Below, one piece after another: positions 25,888-37,967 of a DNA stretch of 64,000 bases. Origin of the DNA: Actinomycetes bacterium (GTDB lineage Bacteria > Actinomycetota > Acidimicrobiia > Acidimicrobiales > Ilumatobacteraceae). Position 1 is the stretch's first letter. Every line of letters starts with the position of its first letter. A program made the position numbers and the translations under genes. The stretch spans positions 1-64,000 of the forward strand of contig JAIXWJ010000060.1 in NCBI GenBank assembly GCA_027491335.1, read 5' to 3'. The notes beneath the pieces were generated by a model. That model saw only the letters and a list, made by a program, of their open reading frames with translations. It had not been told where the DNA came from and did not search any database.

Positions 25888-26859
25888 ATGGCCACCAAAT
25901 CGGTCAAGAAGCCCGCCGCGAAGAAGCCGGCACCCAAGAAGCCGGCGCCCAAGAAGATCGCATCGAAGCCGGTCGCCAAGAAGCCGGCAGCGAAGAAGCC
26001 CGCCCCGAAGAAGCCGGTCGCCAAGAAGCCGGCAGTGAAGAAGCCGGCAGTGAAGAAGCCGGCTGCGAAGAAGGCGGCTGCGAAGAAGCCCGCCGCGAAG
26101 AAGCCGGTCGCCAAGAAGCCGGCTGCGAAGAAGCCGGCACCCAAGAAGATCGCCGCGAAGAAGCCGGTCGCGAAGAAGCCGGTACCCAAGAAGATCGCAT
26201 CGAAGCCGGTTGCTACGAAGCCCGCCGCGAAGAAGTCGGCGCCTCAGAAGGTGGTGGCAGGGAAGGCGGTGGCCGCCAAGCCCGTCGCAGCCAAGCCCGT
26301 CGCCACAAAGCCCGTCGCCACAAAGCCAGTCGCCACAAAGGTCGTGGCATCGAAGCCCGTCGCCACAAAGGTCGTCGCAACAAAGCCCGCGCCGGCCCCC
26401 AAGAAGCCCGCCAAGCCGGTCTTCGTGAAGCCGCCGGTTCCCGGCAAGAAGCCCAAGACCAAGGACGGCATCATCTCCAACAAGGATTTCGATCTGGCGT
26501 TCCTTCGGGCTCAACGCACGCTTCTCGAAACCGAACGGGCCCGTTTGCTCGGTCAGGCCGAGCGCCTCGAGAACGAACGCGAACAACTCATCGAGGAAGC
26601 CGGAATGGGTGACGATCAGTTCGACGAAGACGGCGGCGAGGGCGACACCATGGCCGTCGAACGCGAACGCGATCGTGTGCTCTCCGAGCAGGCTCGTCAG
26701 ATCGTGGAAGACATCGATGCCGCTCTGAAGCGCATCGAAACCGGCGACTATGGGTACAGCGTCATCTCGACCCGACCGATCCCGCGTGAGCGCCTCGAGG
26801 TGATTCCGTGGGCCACCGAGTTGGTCGAGGAGAGAGTCGGCGGGATCGGCCGTCGATGA
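25888..26859 (+). CDS. DksA/TraR-like protein with H1-like KKPA-repeat tail and no zinc cysteines
   Basis: This is a 323-residue two-part protein. Residues 1-190 are an almost pure Lys/Ala/Pro/Val repeat (KKPAA, KKPVA, KPVAT units), like histone H1-type or HupB tails, and should bind nucleic acid. Residues 198-285 are a charged coiled coil like that of DksA/TraR regulators. Residues 286-318 align with the DksA zinc finger (GDYGYSVISTRPIPRERLEV then PWATELVEE), but all four cysteines are replaced (S291, S294, L312, E315). A DksA-like gene before lspA is common in Actinobacteria. It may act on RNA polymerase or the nucleoid; its function is inferred only. Confidence 0.85.
   Translation: MATKSVKKPAAKKPAPKKPAPKKIASKPVAKKPAAKKPAPKKPVAKKPAVKKPAVKKPAAKKAAAKKPAAKKPVAKKPAAKKPAPKKIAAKKPVAKKPVPKKIASKPVATKPAAKKSAPQKVVAGKAVAAKPVAAKPVATKPVATKPVATKVVASKPVATKVVATKPAPAPKKPAKPVFVKPPVPGKKPKTKDGIISNKDFDLAFLRAQRTLLETERARLLGQAERLENEREQLIEEAGMGDDQFDEDGGEGDTMAVERERDRVLSEQARQIVEDIDAALKRIETGDYGYSVISTRPIPRERLEVIPWATELVEERVGGIGRR
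25906..26430 (+). repeat. Degenerate in-frame repeat coding KKPAA/KPVAT pentads
   Basis: The DNA is built from variants of GCGAAGAAGCCG units, 12-15 bp, keeping frame throughout. The first two thirds use AAGAAGCC units; the last third shifts to GTCGCCACAAAGCCC units. Such arrays change length by slippage, so the tail length probably varies between strains. Confidence 0.85.
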
Positions 26860-27356
26860 GCGACGTGGCCGGTGCGTCACCGGCCCCGCGCGTCGGTGTG
26901 AGGGGTGCGTCGCTGATCATCGCGGCGGTGTGCGTGGCGATCGATCAGATCACCAAGCATTGGGCCCTCAATTCTCTCGATGACGGTCACGTCGTTCACG
27001 TCGTCTGGACCTTGCAGTTCAATCTGGCCTTCAACGGCGGAATGGCCTTCGGTCGCGGTCAGGGGTGGGGGCCGGTCATCGGCGTCGTGGCCACGGTTGT
27101 CGTGGTGGGCTTGTTGGTGTCGATGCGTCAGGGCAGTGGTCGCTTGTCGACCGTTGCCGTCGGTCTGATCGTGGGTGGAGCCGTGGGCAACATCGTCGAT
27201 CGGCTCCTGCGTGAGGATGGCTGGTTCCGAGGGCGCGTCGTGGACTACATCGACTTCCAATGGTTCCCGATCTTCAACGTGGCCGACATCTGCATCAACG
27301 TCGGTGGCGCGTTGCTGATTCTTGGTTACCTGCGTGCGGGAAGGGCGTCGTCGTGA
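26856..27356 (+). CDS. lspA: Lipoprotein signal peptidase LspA
   Basis: This 166-residue membrane aspartyl protease cleaves prolipoprotein signal peptides after lipidation. Four transmembrane helices are visible. Catalytic aspartates lie in GNIVDRLLR (about residue 115) and FNVADICIN (about 143), with the conserved FNGGMAFG and VAIDQITKHW motifs upstream. ATG 26856 overlaps the stop of the DksA-like gene (ATGA). The GTGA overlap with rluD matches the conserved lspA-rluD pairing. Confidence 0.95.
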   Translation: MSDVAGASPAPRVGVRGASLIIAAVCVAIDQITKHWALNSLDDGHVVHVVWTLQFNLAFNGGMAFGRGQGWGPVIGVVATVVVVGLLVSMRQGSGRLSTVAVGLIVGGAVGNIVDRLLREDGWFRGRVVDYIDFQWFPIFNVADICINVGGALLILGYLRAGRASS

Positions 27357-28276
27357 GTTCCATCGTCAACGAGGAGATCCCCGAGTCGCTCGATGGCGAG
27401 CGCCTCGACCGCATCGTCTCGCTCATCACCGAACTCAGTCGCGCCGATGCGTCGACGATCATCTCCGCCGGCGGAGTCACCGTCGACGGAGCCGCCGCTC
27501 CCAGTGGCAAGGTTCGGATGAAGGTGGGGCAATCGGTCACGGTCGATTTGGCGAAGTTGCCCGAAGAGCAGTTGCCCCAACCGGATCCGTCGATCGTGGT
27601 CGACGTCGTCCATGTCGACGACGACGTGATCGTCGTGAACAAGGCCGCCGGCGTGGTGGTGCACCCCGGGGCGGGCAACGCCGATGGAACACTCGTCAAC
27701 GGATTGTTGGCGTTGTTCCCCGAGATCGCCGAGGTGGGTGAGGCCCATCGTCCCGGCATCGTCCATCGACTCGACGTGGGCACCACCGGCCTGTTGATCG
27801 TGGCGCGAACGCAACGCGCCTACGAAGCATTCGTCGACATGCTGGCGGCCCGCGAGGTGACTCGTCGGTACACCGCTCTCGTGTGGGGTCGTCCGGCCGC
27901 GCCGGTGGGCACGATCGACGCCGCGATCGGGCGCGATCCTCGTGATCCGCTGCGCATGGCGGTGGTGGCCAGCGGCAAGCCCGCGCGCACGAACTACCGC
28001 GTCGAACGCACTTACTCCGATCCCGAGGTGTCCTTGGTGACCTGCGAACTGGAGACCGGGCGCACGCACCAGATCCGCGTGCACTTGCAGGCCACCGGCC
28101 ATCCCGTCGTGGGCGACCCGTCGTACGGCGGTGCACGAGCTCCGTTGGCATTTGGTCGTCCGTTCCTGCACGCGGGTGGTCTGGAGTTCGAGCATCCCTT
28201 CACCGGCGAGCAGATGGCGTTCCGAGCGCCCTTGCCCGCGGACCTCGATGCCGTGCTGTCGCGACTGCATCCGTAG
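27353..28276 (+). CDS. rluD: RluD-type 23S rRNA pseudouridine synthase
   Basis: This is a 307-residue protein with an N-terminal S4 RNA-binding domain (about residues 14-75) and a RluA-family catalytic domain. The motif HRLDVGTTGLLIVA (about 139-152) holds the catalytic aspartate, and ETGRTHQIRVHLQATGHPVVGDPSYG completes the active site. RluD modifies helix 69 of 23S rRNA; paralogues RluC/RluA have similar motifs, so the exact uridines are inferred from gene context next to lspA. Confidence 0.9.
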   Translation: MSSIVNEEIPESLDGERLDRIVSLITELSRADASTIISAGGVTVDGAAAPSGKVRMKVGQSVTVDLAKLPEEQLPQPDPSIVVDVVHVDDDVIVVNKAAGVVVHPGAGNADGTLVNGLLALFPEIAEVGEAHRPGIVHRLDVGTTGLLIVARTQRAYEAFVDMLAAREVTRRYTALVWGRPAAPVGTIDAAIGRDPRDPLRMAVVASGKPARTNYRVERTYSDPEVSLVTCELETGRTHQIRVHLQATGHPVVGDPSYGGARAPLAFGRPFLHAGGLEFEHPFTGEQMAFRAPLPADLDAVLSRLHP

Positions 28277-28292
28277 CGCGGCGAAACCCTGC

Positions 28293-28298
28293 TAGGGT
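28293..28298 (+). promoter_or_regulatory. Possible -10 element of the pyr operon
   Basis: TAGGGT lies 52 bases before the pyrR ATG and would start a leader of about 40 nt that contains the PyrR loop and ribosome binding site. It also forms the 3' arm of a short hairpin (ACCCT-GCT-AGGGT, 28286-28298). No clear -35 is seen. Confidence 0.35.
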
Positions 28299-28314
28299 CC
28301 GATTGACCGTCAAA

Positions 28315-28332
28315 CGGGTCCCGTGAGGCCCG
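28315..28332 (+). promoter_or_regulatory. PyrR-binding RNA loop before pyrR
   Basis: CGGGTCCCGTGAGGCCCG folds as a stem CGGGUC/GGCCCG, including one U-G pair, with loop CCGUGA. It matches the Bacillus PyrR site UCCNGNGAGGY exactly in the core (UCCCGUGAGGC). It ends three bases before the Shine-Dalgarno CGGAGG (28335-28340), so UMP-bound PyrR could block translation of pyrR, as described in Mycobacterium smegmatis. No terminator-antiterminator pair is visible. Confidence 0.75.
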
Positions 28333-28344
28333 AACGGAGGAAAC

Positions 28345-28920
28345 ATGAGTTCGGAACAATCCAGTTCGCGCGCGTCCGCGTCCGCCGTTTCCTCCGAAGG
28401 TTCCGTCGCCGTTCTCGCCGAAGCCGACGTGTCGCGGGCCGTCACCCGAATCGCGCACGAGATCATCGAACGCAATCGCGGTCTCGACGGCGTGGTGATC
28501 GTCGGTCTCCAACGAGGCGGCGTCTGGATCGCCGAGCACCTCGGGGCGGCCATCGCGCGCATCGACGAGTCGAGTTCCGTTCCGGTCGGACGACTGGACG
28601 TCGCGTTGTTTCGCGACGACATCGCGTTGCGTCCGGTGACACCGGTGTCGATCACCGAGATCCCGGTCGACCTGGCCGGATCCACCGTCGTGTTGGTGGA
28701 CGACGTTCTCTTCACCGGCCGCACGGTGCGCGCCGCCCTGGACGCGTTGAATCAATACGGTCGGCCGGCCGCGGTGCAATTGGCGGTGATGGTGGATCGA
28801 GGCCATCGCGAACTTCCCATCCGACCGGACTACGTCGGCAAGAACCTGCCCACGGGACGAGACGAGGACGTGATCGTTTCGGAATCCGGCGTCACCATCG
28901 TGCGCAAGGTCGCGTCATGA
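28345..28920 (+). CDS. pyrR: Bifunctional pyr operon regulator / uracil phosphoribosyltransferase PyrR
   Basis: This is a 191-residue type I phosphoribosyltransferase. The PRPP loop [18 protein letters not shown] is at about residues 116-133, and the basic RNA-binding face includes [11 protein letters not shown]-like and RRDD-like segments ([15 protein letters not shown]). The protein binds a hairpin in pyr mRNA when UMP is high and has weak uracil phosphoribosyltransferase activity. A Ser/Ala-rich N-terminal extension of about 25 residues precedes the core. The predicted RNA target lies just upstream. ATGA overlap with pyrB. Confidence 0.96.
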   Translation: MSSEQSSSRASASAVSSEGSVAVLAEADVSRAVTRIAHEIIERNRGLDGVVIVGLQRGGVWIAEHLGAAIARIDESSSVPVGRLDVALFRDDIALRPVTPVSITEIPVDLAGSTVVLVDDVLFTGRTVRAALDALNQYGRPAAVQLAVMVDRGHRELPIRPDYVGKNLPTGRDEDVIVSESGVTIVRKVAS

Positions 28921-29861
28921 AGCATCTCCGCGGAATCCCCGAACTCGGGGTCGATGGCATCGTTCGCATCCTGAATCTCGCGGACCACATGGTCGAGGTG
29001 AATCGTCGTCCGGTTCCCAAGGTGCCGGCGTTGGTGGGTCGCACCGTGGTGAGTTTGTTCTTCGAGGACTCCACGCGCACGCGCATCAGCTTCGAGACCG
29101 CCGCCAAGCGACTGTCTGCCGACACGATGACGTTCAGCGTGTCCACCTCCAGCGTCAACAAGGGCGAGAGTCTGCGCGACACCATCGAAACCGTCGGCGC
29201 CATGGGCGTGGCGGCCTTCGTCGTGCGCCACAAGACCTCCGGGGTTCCGTGGCAGGTGTCGCAATGGACCGACGCCAGCGTCATCAACGCCGGAGACGGA
29301 TGGCATCAACATCCCACCCAGGCGCTGCTGGACTGTCACACCATTCGTACCGAGTTGGGTCGACCGGCCGCGGTCGACTGCCTGGCCGGACTTCGAATCG
29401 CCATCGTCGGGGACGTTCGACACAGTCGCGTGGCCCGAAGCGACATCCAGGCGTTCACGGCCCTCGGGGCCCGTGTCGTGGTGGTCGCCCCGCGCACCTT
29501 GCTGCCTCCGGAAGTGCACACGTGGCCGGTGGAGGTGACATCGGACCTCGACTCGGTCATCGCCGACGTCGACGTGCTGTACATGCTCCGCATGCAACGC
29601 GAGCGAATGAACGAAGCCTTGGTGCCGGATCTCGGTGAGTACTCGAATCGATTCGGATTGGATCGTGCTCGGTCCGCGCGTTTGCGCGACGAGTGTCTCG
29701 TCATGCATCCCGGCCCGATGAATCGCGGCGTGGAGATGGTGGTCGATCCCGCCGAGCTGCGTCGATCCGTCATCACCCGTCAGGTGAGCAACGGGGTCGC
29801 CGTGCGAATGGCGGTTCTGTTCGACGTGCTCGGTGATTCGAACCCGGAGGTTGCCTCGTGA
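28917..29861 (+). CDS. pyrB: Aspartate carbamoyltransferase catalytic subunit
   Basis: This 314-residue enzyme condenses carbamoyl phosphate with aspartate, the first committed step of pyrimidine synthesis. The carbamoyl-phosphate loop [13 protein letters not shown] is at about residues 48-60, HPTQALLD near 133, and the aspartate loop in the C-terminal domain contains [11 protein letters not shown]. No regulatory subunit gene (pyrI) follows. ATGA overlap with pyrR and GTGA overlap with pyrC. Confidence 0.97.
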   Translation: MKHLRGIPELGVDGIVRILNLADHMVEVNRRPVPKVPALVGRTVVSLFFEDSTRTRISFETAAKRLSADTMTFSVSTSSVNKGESLRDTIETVGAMGVAAFVVRHKTSGVPWQVSQWTDASVINAGDGWHQHPTQALLDCHTIRTELGRPAAVDCLAGLRIAIVGDVRHSRVARSDIQAFTALGARVVVVAPRTLLPPEVHTWPVEVTSDLDSVIADVDVLYMLRMQRERMNEALVPDLGEYSNRFGLDRARSARLRDECLVMHPGPMNRGVEMVVDPAELRRSVITRQVSNGVAVRMAVLFDVLGDSNPEVAS

Positions 29862-31171
29862 ACGCTCGTGCCGTGAACACGCTGAACATCGTCGGTGGGC
29901 GGATCGTCGACTCCACCACCGATGCGAACGGTCGTCTCGCCGACCTCCACATCGTGGATGGTCGCATCGCCCTGATCGTGGAAACGGGCGAAGCATTGCC
30001 GCCCGCCGATTCGGTGCTCGACGCGTCCAACGCGGTGGTGTCGCCGGGTTTCGTGGACCTGCACACGCATCTGCGCGAACCCGGGCGCGAGGAATCCGAA
30101 ACCATCGAGACGGGCAGTCGCGCGGCGGCCTTGGGAGGCTTCACCGCGGTGGTGGCCATGCCCAACACCGATCCGGCCCAGGATTCGCGCGCGGTCGTGG
30201 AGTTCGTGCGCGAACAAGGACGGCGTGCGGGACTGTGCGAAGTCGTGCCGTCGGGCTGCATCACCGTGGGACGCGCGGGTGAGCAACTGGTGTCCTACGC
30301 CGAACTCATGAAGTCCGGCGTCACTCTCTTCACCGACGATGGCAATGGCGTTCAGGATCCGCTCCTGATGCGACGAGCGTTCGAGTACTCCTCGGATCTC
30401 GGCATCACGATGGCGCAGCATTGCGAGGTCAGTCGACTCACCACGGGTGCGGTGATGCACGAGGGCTCGTGTTGCAGTCATCTCGGATTGCCCGGTTGGC
30501 CGGCGATTGCCGAGGAGCTCATGGTGCATCGCGACATCGAGTTGGTGCGCATCACCGGTGGACGATTGCACGTGTTGCACGTGTCCACGGCGCGAAGCGT
30601 CGAATTGATTCGCGCGGCGAAGGCCGACGGTTTGCCCGTCACGGCCGAGGTCACCCCGCATCACTTCACCCTCGACGACGAATCGTTGCGGTCGTTCGAT
30701 CCCGTGTTCAAGGTGAATCCTCCGTTGCGCACGATGGCCGACATCGAAGCTCTCAAGGCCGGGCTCCGTGACGGCACCATCGATGCCATCGCCACCGACC
30801 ACGCTCCTCACGCCGATCACCTGAAGGAGCAGCCCCTCGACGCGGCGCCTCCGGGCATGCTCGGGCTCGAGACCGCTTTCGCTCTGGCGGTCGGGGAGTT
30901 GGGCATGGATCTGCGCTCGGTCCTGGCGTGTCTCAGTTGGAACCCGGCCCGCATCGCCGGGATCGATGATCGTCACGGGCGTCCGGTGGCCGTGGGGGAA
31001 CCCGCGAACCTCGCGGTGCTGGACCCGGGTGTCACCTGGACCGTGGATCGAAATCGTCTGGCCAGCAAGAGCCGCAACACCCCCTACCAGGGGCGATCAG
31101 TCACCGGACGGGTCCGCCACACGGTGTTGAACGGTCGGGCCGTGGTCATCGACCACGTGGCCCAGCGATGA
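29858..31171 (+). CDS. pyrC: Dihydroorotase
   Basis: This is a 437-residue amidohydrolase that cyclises carbamoyl aspartate. The metal-binding HTHLREPG is near residue 69, the ATDHAPH motif with the catalytic aspartate near 311, and histidines in EVTPHHFTL in between. The length and the HLREPG form identify the class I (type I) dihydroorotase usual in Gram-positive bacteria. GTG start overlapping pyrB. Confidence 0.96.
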   Translation: MNARAVNTLNIVGGRIVDSTTDANGRLADLHIVDGRIALIVETGEALPPADSVLDASNAVVSPGFVDLHTHLREPGREESETIETGSRAAALGGFTAVVAMPNTDPAQDSRAVVEFVREQGRRAGLCEVVPSGCITVGRAGEQLVSYAELMKSGVTLFTDDGNGVQDPLLMRRAFEYSSDLGITMAQHCEVSRLTTGAVMHEGSCCSHLGLPGWPAIAEELMVHRDIELVRITGGRLHVLHVSTARSVELIRAAKADGLPVTAEVTPHHFTLDDESLRSFDPVFKVNPPLRTMADIEALKAGLRDGTIDAIATDHAPHADHLKEQPLDAAPPGMLGLETAFALAVGELGMDLRSVLACLSWNPARIAGIDDRHGRPVAVGEPANLAVLDPGVTWTVDRNRLASKSRNTPYQGRSVTGRVRHTVLNGRAVVIDHVAQR

Positions 31172-31209
31172 TTCATTCTCATTCATTAGGACGTATAGTT
31201 ATGCATAAC
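31171..31209 (+). promoter_or_regulatory. carA promoter region with palindrome and direct repeats
   Basis: In an AT-rich 67-bp gap, TATAGT at 31194-31199 matches the -10 consensus at five of six positions. Upstream, ATTCATT occurs twice with a 10-bp period (31171-31177, 31181-31187). GTTATGCATAAC (31198-31209) is a perfect 12-bp palindrome covering the expected start of transcription. An operator for ArgR or another pyrimidine/arginine regulator is possible, since carAB serve both pathways. Confidence 0.5.
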
Positions 31210-31238
31210 GACGGGCGAAGCCAGGGAGAAGACAACAC

Positions 31239-32333
31239 GTGACGACGAAGAATGGTGCCCTCCGCGAGGCGGCCTTGGTGCTGGCCGACGGCAGTGTGTT
31301 CGAGGGTGAGGCCATCGGGGCCGATCTGGCGATCTCATCGGGAGAGGTCGTGTTCAACACGGTTCTCTCCGGTTATCAAGAGGTGCTCACCGACCCGAGT
31401 TACGCCGGCCAGATCGTGACCTTCACGTACCCCCACATCGGGAACTACGGAACCACGGCGCTCGACGACGAAGGGCGACGACCCCATTGTCGCGGGGTGA
31501 TCGTTCGCGATCTCGCGCGCCGTCACAGCAACCACCGGGCCGAGCAAGGTCTGGATTCGATGTTGCGGACCGCGGGCGTGTCCGGAATCGCGGGCATCGA
31601 CACGCGTCGCCTCACGCGTCTGTTGCGCGACACCGGTGCGATGCCCGGAGCGTTCGGAACCGCATCGGAGTCGGACTTGTTGGCCGCCGCTCGCGCCGAG
31701 CGGGGCACCGACGGTGTCGATCTGGTGGCCAAGGTGACCACCGCCGAGCCCTACTTCTTCGGATCCGGTCCGTTGAAGGTGGTGGCGTACGACTTCGGAA
31801 TCAAGACCACCATCCTGCGTTGCCTGTCGGAGATCGCCACGGTCGAGGTCGTGCCGGCGTCCACGTCGGCGGCCGATGTGCTGTCCCGCTCTCCCCACGG
31901 TGTGTTCCTGTCCAACGGGCCGGGTGATCCGCAGTCCGTTGGCTATGCCGTCGACGCGATTCGCGAGTTGTTGGGCGAGGTGCCGGTGTTCGGCATTTGT
32001 CTCGGACATCAACTACTCAGTCGTGCTCTGGGCGGGTCCACCTACAAGTTGCCCTTCGGACATCACGGAGGAAATCACCCGGTGCGCCACGAGGCCAGCG
32101 GGCACGTGGAGATCACCAGTCAGAACCACAACTTCTGCGTGGATGCAGAAAGTCTGGGTGGTCGGGTGAACGTGACGCACGTGAACCTCAACGACGGCAC
32201 GAACGAGGGAATGGTGGTGCGCGACGCACCCGCCTTCAGCGTGCAGTACCACCCCGAAGCGGGGCCCGGTCCGCACGACAGTCGTTATCTCTTCGATCAG
32301 TTCGCCAACCTCATGAAGAACGGGAGCATCTGA
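31239..32333 (+). CDS. carA: Carbamoyl-phosphate synthase small subunit
   Basis: This 364-residue glutamine amidotransferase subunit supplies ammonia to CarB. The triad is visible: the cysteine in FGICLGHQL (about residues 251-259) and HPE in [10 protein letters not shown] (about 337). The N-terminal CarA domain contains [20 protein letters not shown] 31239 is preceded by AGGGAGA about ten bases upstream. It has its own promoter region although it follows pyrC. Confidence 0.97.
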   Translation: MTTKNGALREAALVLADGSVFEGEAIGADLAISSGEVVFNTVLSGYQEVLTDPSYAGQIVTFTYPHIGNYGTTALDDEGRRPHCRGVIVRDLARRHSNHRAEQGLDSMLRTAGVSGIAGIDTRRLTRLLRDTGAMPGAFGTASESDLLAAARAERGTDGVDLVAKVTTAEPYFFGSGPLKVVAYDFGIKTTILRCLSEIATVEVVPASTSAADVLSRSPHGVFLSNGPGDPQSVGYAVDAIRELLGEVPVFGICLGHQLLSRALGGSTYKLPFGHHGGNHPVRHEASGHVEITSQNHNFCVDAESLGGRVNVTHVNLNDGTNEGMVVRDAPAFSVQYHPEAGPGPHDSRYLFDQFANLMKNGSI

Positions 32334-32334
32334 G

Positions 32335-35617
<3,283 letters not shown>

Positions 35618-35628
<11 letters not shown>

Positions 35629-36577
35629 CTCCCGTCGAGAGTCGGTGTCTCCGATCGACATGTCGGTGTCGGTGGGTCGTGTGCGTCTGCGGAACGCGGT
35701 GATGACGGCCTCGGGTACGTCGGGTCACTCCGACGAGCTGGCGGCCTACGGTGAACTCGACGCGTTGGGTGCCGTGGTGGTCAAGTCGTTGTCGGTGATG
35801 CCGTGGGCGGGAAACCCGGCGCCGCGCGTGCACCCCGTGGCGCAAGGCATGTTGAACGCCGTCGGTCTGCAAGGGCCCGGCATGGCCGCTTGGTTGCGCG
35901 ACGATCTCCCGCGTTTTTCGTCCCGCGACGCATCCGTGGTCGTCAGCATCTGGGGTCGCACGGTGGAGGAGTATCGGGATGCGGCGTCGGTTCTGGCCGA
36001 AGGACTTCGGGATTCGACGCATCCGATCGTGGCCGTCGAGGTGAACCTCAGTTGCCCCAACATGAGTGGTCACGGAATCTTCGCTCATGACGCCGACGTG
36101 TCGGCCGAGGTCGTCGCGGCCGTGGTGGGGCAAACCTCGTTGCCGGTGTGGGCCAAGCTCAGTCCGAACACCGATCGGTTGGTGGCCATCGCCGCACGGG
36201 TGCGCGAGGCGGGCGCCGATGCCGTCACGTTGGTGAACACGGTCCTCGGAATGGCTCTCGACCCCGACACCGGTCGACCGGCGTTGGGCAACGGGGGAGG
36301 GGGACTGTCCGGACGCGCCATCCATCCGGTCGCGGTGCGCGCCGTTCACGACGTTCGTGCGGCCCACCCCGATCTGCCCATCGTGGGCGTCGGAGGCGTG
36401 GCCGACGGTTGGAGTGCGGCCGAATTGATCATGGCCGGGGCCGATGCGGTCCAGGTGGGCACGGCCACCTTCGCGGACCCGGCCGCCCCGTTCCGAGTGG
36501 CGGCCGATCTGGAAGCCTGGTTGCGGGCGCATGGTCATCGTTCCATCGGCTCCATACGAGGCCTGGCGCACCGCTGA
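35618..36577 (+). CDS. pyrD: Dihydroorotate dehydrogenase, class 1 type
   Basis: This is a 319-residue FMN barrel enzyme. The active-site base is a cysteine ([13 protein letters not shown], about residues 140-152), the class 1 form; class 2 quinone-linked enzymes have serine. No membrane anchor is present, so class 1B (NAD-linked with PyrK) is most likely. However, no pyrK, and no pyrF, follows in this window. The start overlaps carB by 11 bases; an internal ATG ([12 protein letters not shown]) is an alternative start. Confidence 0.9.
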
Positions 36578-36614
36578 ACCAGCAGGTATCCACCCGAGGC
36601 TCTGACCCCGTGTG

Positions 36615-36620
36615 TATGGT
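36615..36620 (+). promoter_or_regulatory. -10 element of a leaderless mihF promoter
   Basis: TATGGT lies six bases before the ATG at 36627, with no Shine-Dalgarno. The pyr cluster probably ends upstream and a new unit begins here. Confidence 0.5.
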
Positions 36621-36626
36621 CTGGCC

Positions 36627-36938
36627 ATGGCAACACCTCCGCAACTGACACCCGAACAGCGCGCCGCGGCGCTCGCCAAGGCCGCCGAGGCTCGGGCCGC
36701 CCGCGCCGAGATCAAGGTCAAGCTCAAGCAGGGCACCCTGACGGTGGCCGATGCGCTGGCCTCGAGCGACCCCAACGTGGGCAAGCTCAAGGTGGTCTCG
36801 ATGCTCGAGAGCCTTCCCGGTCTGGGCAAGGTCAAGGCCCGCAAGATCATGGAGGAAGTCGGCATCGCCGACAACCGCAAGATCCAGGGACTCGGCGCCC
36901 AGCAGAAGAAGACCCTGCTCGAACACCTGGCCAAGTGA
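36627..36938 (+). CDS. mihF: Integration host factor, actinobacterial type (MihF)
   Basis: This 103-residue nucleoid protein is the actinobacterial IHF, unrelated to E. coli IHF. Its helix-two-turn-helix domain is visible as LESLPGLGKVKARKIMEEVGI followed by GLGAQQKKTLLEHL at the C-terminus; the N-terminal Ala/Arg/Lys helix also contacts DNA in the family. It bends or stiffens DNA and supports phage integration and gene control. ATG 36627 is chosen over the upstream in-frame ATG 36612 because of the leaderless -10. GTGA overlap with gmk, as in most actinobacteria. Confidence 0.93.
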   Translation: MATPPQLTPEQRAAALAKAAEARAARAEIKVKLKQGTLTVADALASSDPNVGKLKVVSMLESLPGLGKVKARKIMEEVGIADNRKIQGLGAQQKKTLLEHLAK

Positions 36939-37519
36939 GCGACCGGGTCTCCACGCCCGGAACCTCCACTGGTCGCGCACCGCGCATCTTCGTCATCTCC
37001 GGTCCCGGTGGGGTCGGAAAAGGAACCATCGTCGATGTGTTGATGACGCGTGACCCACGTTTGTCACTCAGTCGTTCATGGACGACTCGAGATCAAAGAC
37101 CGGGCGAACGTGACGACGCCTACGTGTTCACAACTCGGGACGCGTTCGAGTCCCATCGCGACGCCGGGGGATTCCTCGAATGGACCGAGTTCCTCGGGAA
37201 CTACTACGGGACCCCGGTGCCCGACCTGTCGTCGGAGAGTGACATCGTCCTCGAGATCGAGGTCGACGGCGCCCAGCAAGTGAAGGTTCGCCACCCCGAG
37301 TCGATCCTCATTTTCATCCTGCCTCCCTCGCGCGACGAGCAGCGTCGCCGCTTGGTGGGTCGCGGGGATCCCGATCACAAGGTCCAAGAGCGTCTCCGCA
37401 AGGCCGAGGAAGAGGAGCCCATCGGACTGGCCCTGGCCGATGCCACCGTGGTGAACGACGACCTGATGCGCACGGTCGACGAGTTGGTGGCCCTGATCGA
37501 GCGCCATCGGGGGCGTTGA
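36935..37519 (+). CDS. gmk: Guanylate kinase
   Basis: This 194-residue P-loop kinase phosphorylates GMP/dGMP. The P-loop SGPGGVGKGTI is at about residues 22-32; the GMP-binding region includes SRSWTTRDQRPGE and GNYYGTP; the lid is SRDEQRRRLVGRG. The family's usual SGPSGVGKGT has Gly in place of Ser here. GTG 36935 overlaps the mihF stop. Confidence 0.95.
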   Translation: MSDRVSTPGTSTGRAPRIFVISGPGGVGKGTIVDVLMTRDPRLSLSRSWTTRDQRPGERDDAYVFTTRDAFESHRDAGGFLEWTEFLGNYYGTPVPDLSSESDIVLEIEVDGAQQVKVRHPESILIFILPPSRDEQRRRLVGRGDPDHKVQERLRKAEEEEPIGLALADATVVNDDLMRTVDELVALIERHRGR

Positions 37520-37535
37520 ACGCCTCCGTCGCAGG

Positions 37536-37541
37536 TAGCAT
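37536..37541 (+). promoter_or_regulatory. -10 element upstream of rpoZ
   Basis: TAGCAT lies six bases before an in-frame ATG at 37548 and 69 bases before the ATG at 37611. It could support a leaderless rpoZ from 37548 or a 63-nt leader to 37611. Confidence 0.4.
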
Positions 37542-37610
37542 CCACGAATGCCCGTTCCGACGGGTGCGTGCGAACCGGGCCTCGGGCCCACGAACTGCGA
37601 AGGACCTGCG

Positions 37611-37961
37611 ATGGCCGCCAGCGACTCGATGATGACCCCCCAGTTGGAGACCCTGCTCGACAAGGTCGACTCCAAGTTCAGCCTGGTCACTCTGGCCGCT
37701 CGTCGCGCGCGCGACCTTCAGCAGTACTACAGCCGCGACGGCATGGTCTCGAACAAGGTCATCCCGCCCCAGGTTCCCTCGTTGCGCAAGCCCCTCAGCA
37801 TGGGATTCGAGGAGATCGCCGTCGACAAGATCGTGCGCGTCTCCGGTGAAGAGATGGCCGAGCGTCGCGCCGCCGAAGAGGCCGCGCGCGCCGATGCCGA
37901 AGCCGCTTTCGCTCAGGCTGCCGCCGATGCGGCATCCGAGGGCGAACCCGCCGCCGACTGA
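37611..37961 (+). CDS. rpoZ: RNA polymerase omega subunit
   Basis: This is a 116-residue omega subunit from the chosen start. The conserved core TLLDKVDSKFSLVTLAARRARDLQQYY occupies residues 11-37, and a Glu/Ala-rich tail ends the protein. Omega assists assembly of the beta-prime subunit. ATG 37611 has AAGGA eight bases upstream and gives an N-terminus like other actinobacterial omega proteins. An upstream ATG at 37548 would add 21 residues and would be leaderless. Placed between gmk and coaBC as usual. Confidence 0.92.
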   Translation: MAASDSMMTPQLETLLDKVDSKFSLVTLAARRARDLQQYYSRDGMVSNKVIPPQVPSLRKPLSMGFEEIAVDKIVRVSGEEMAERRAAEEAARADAEAAFAQAAADAASEGEPAAD

Positions 37962-37967
37962 TTCATC

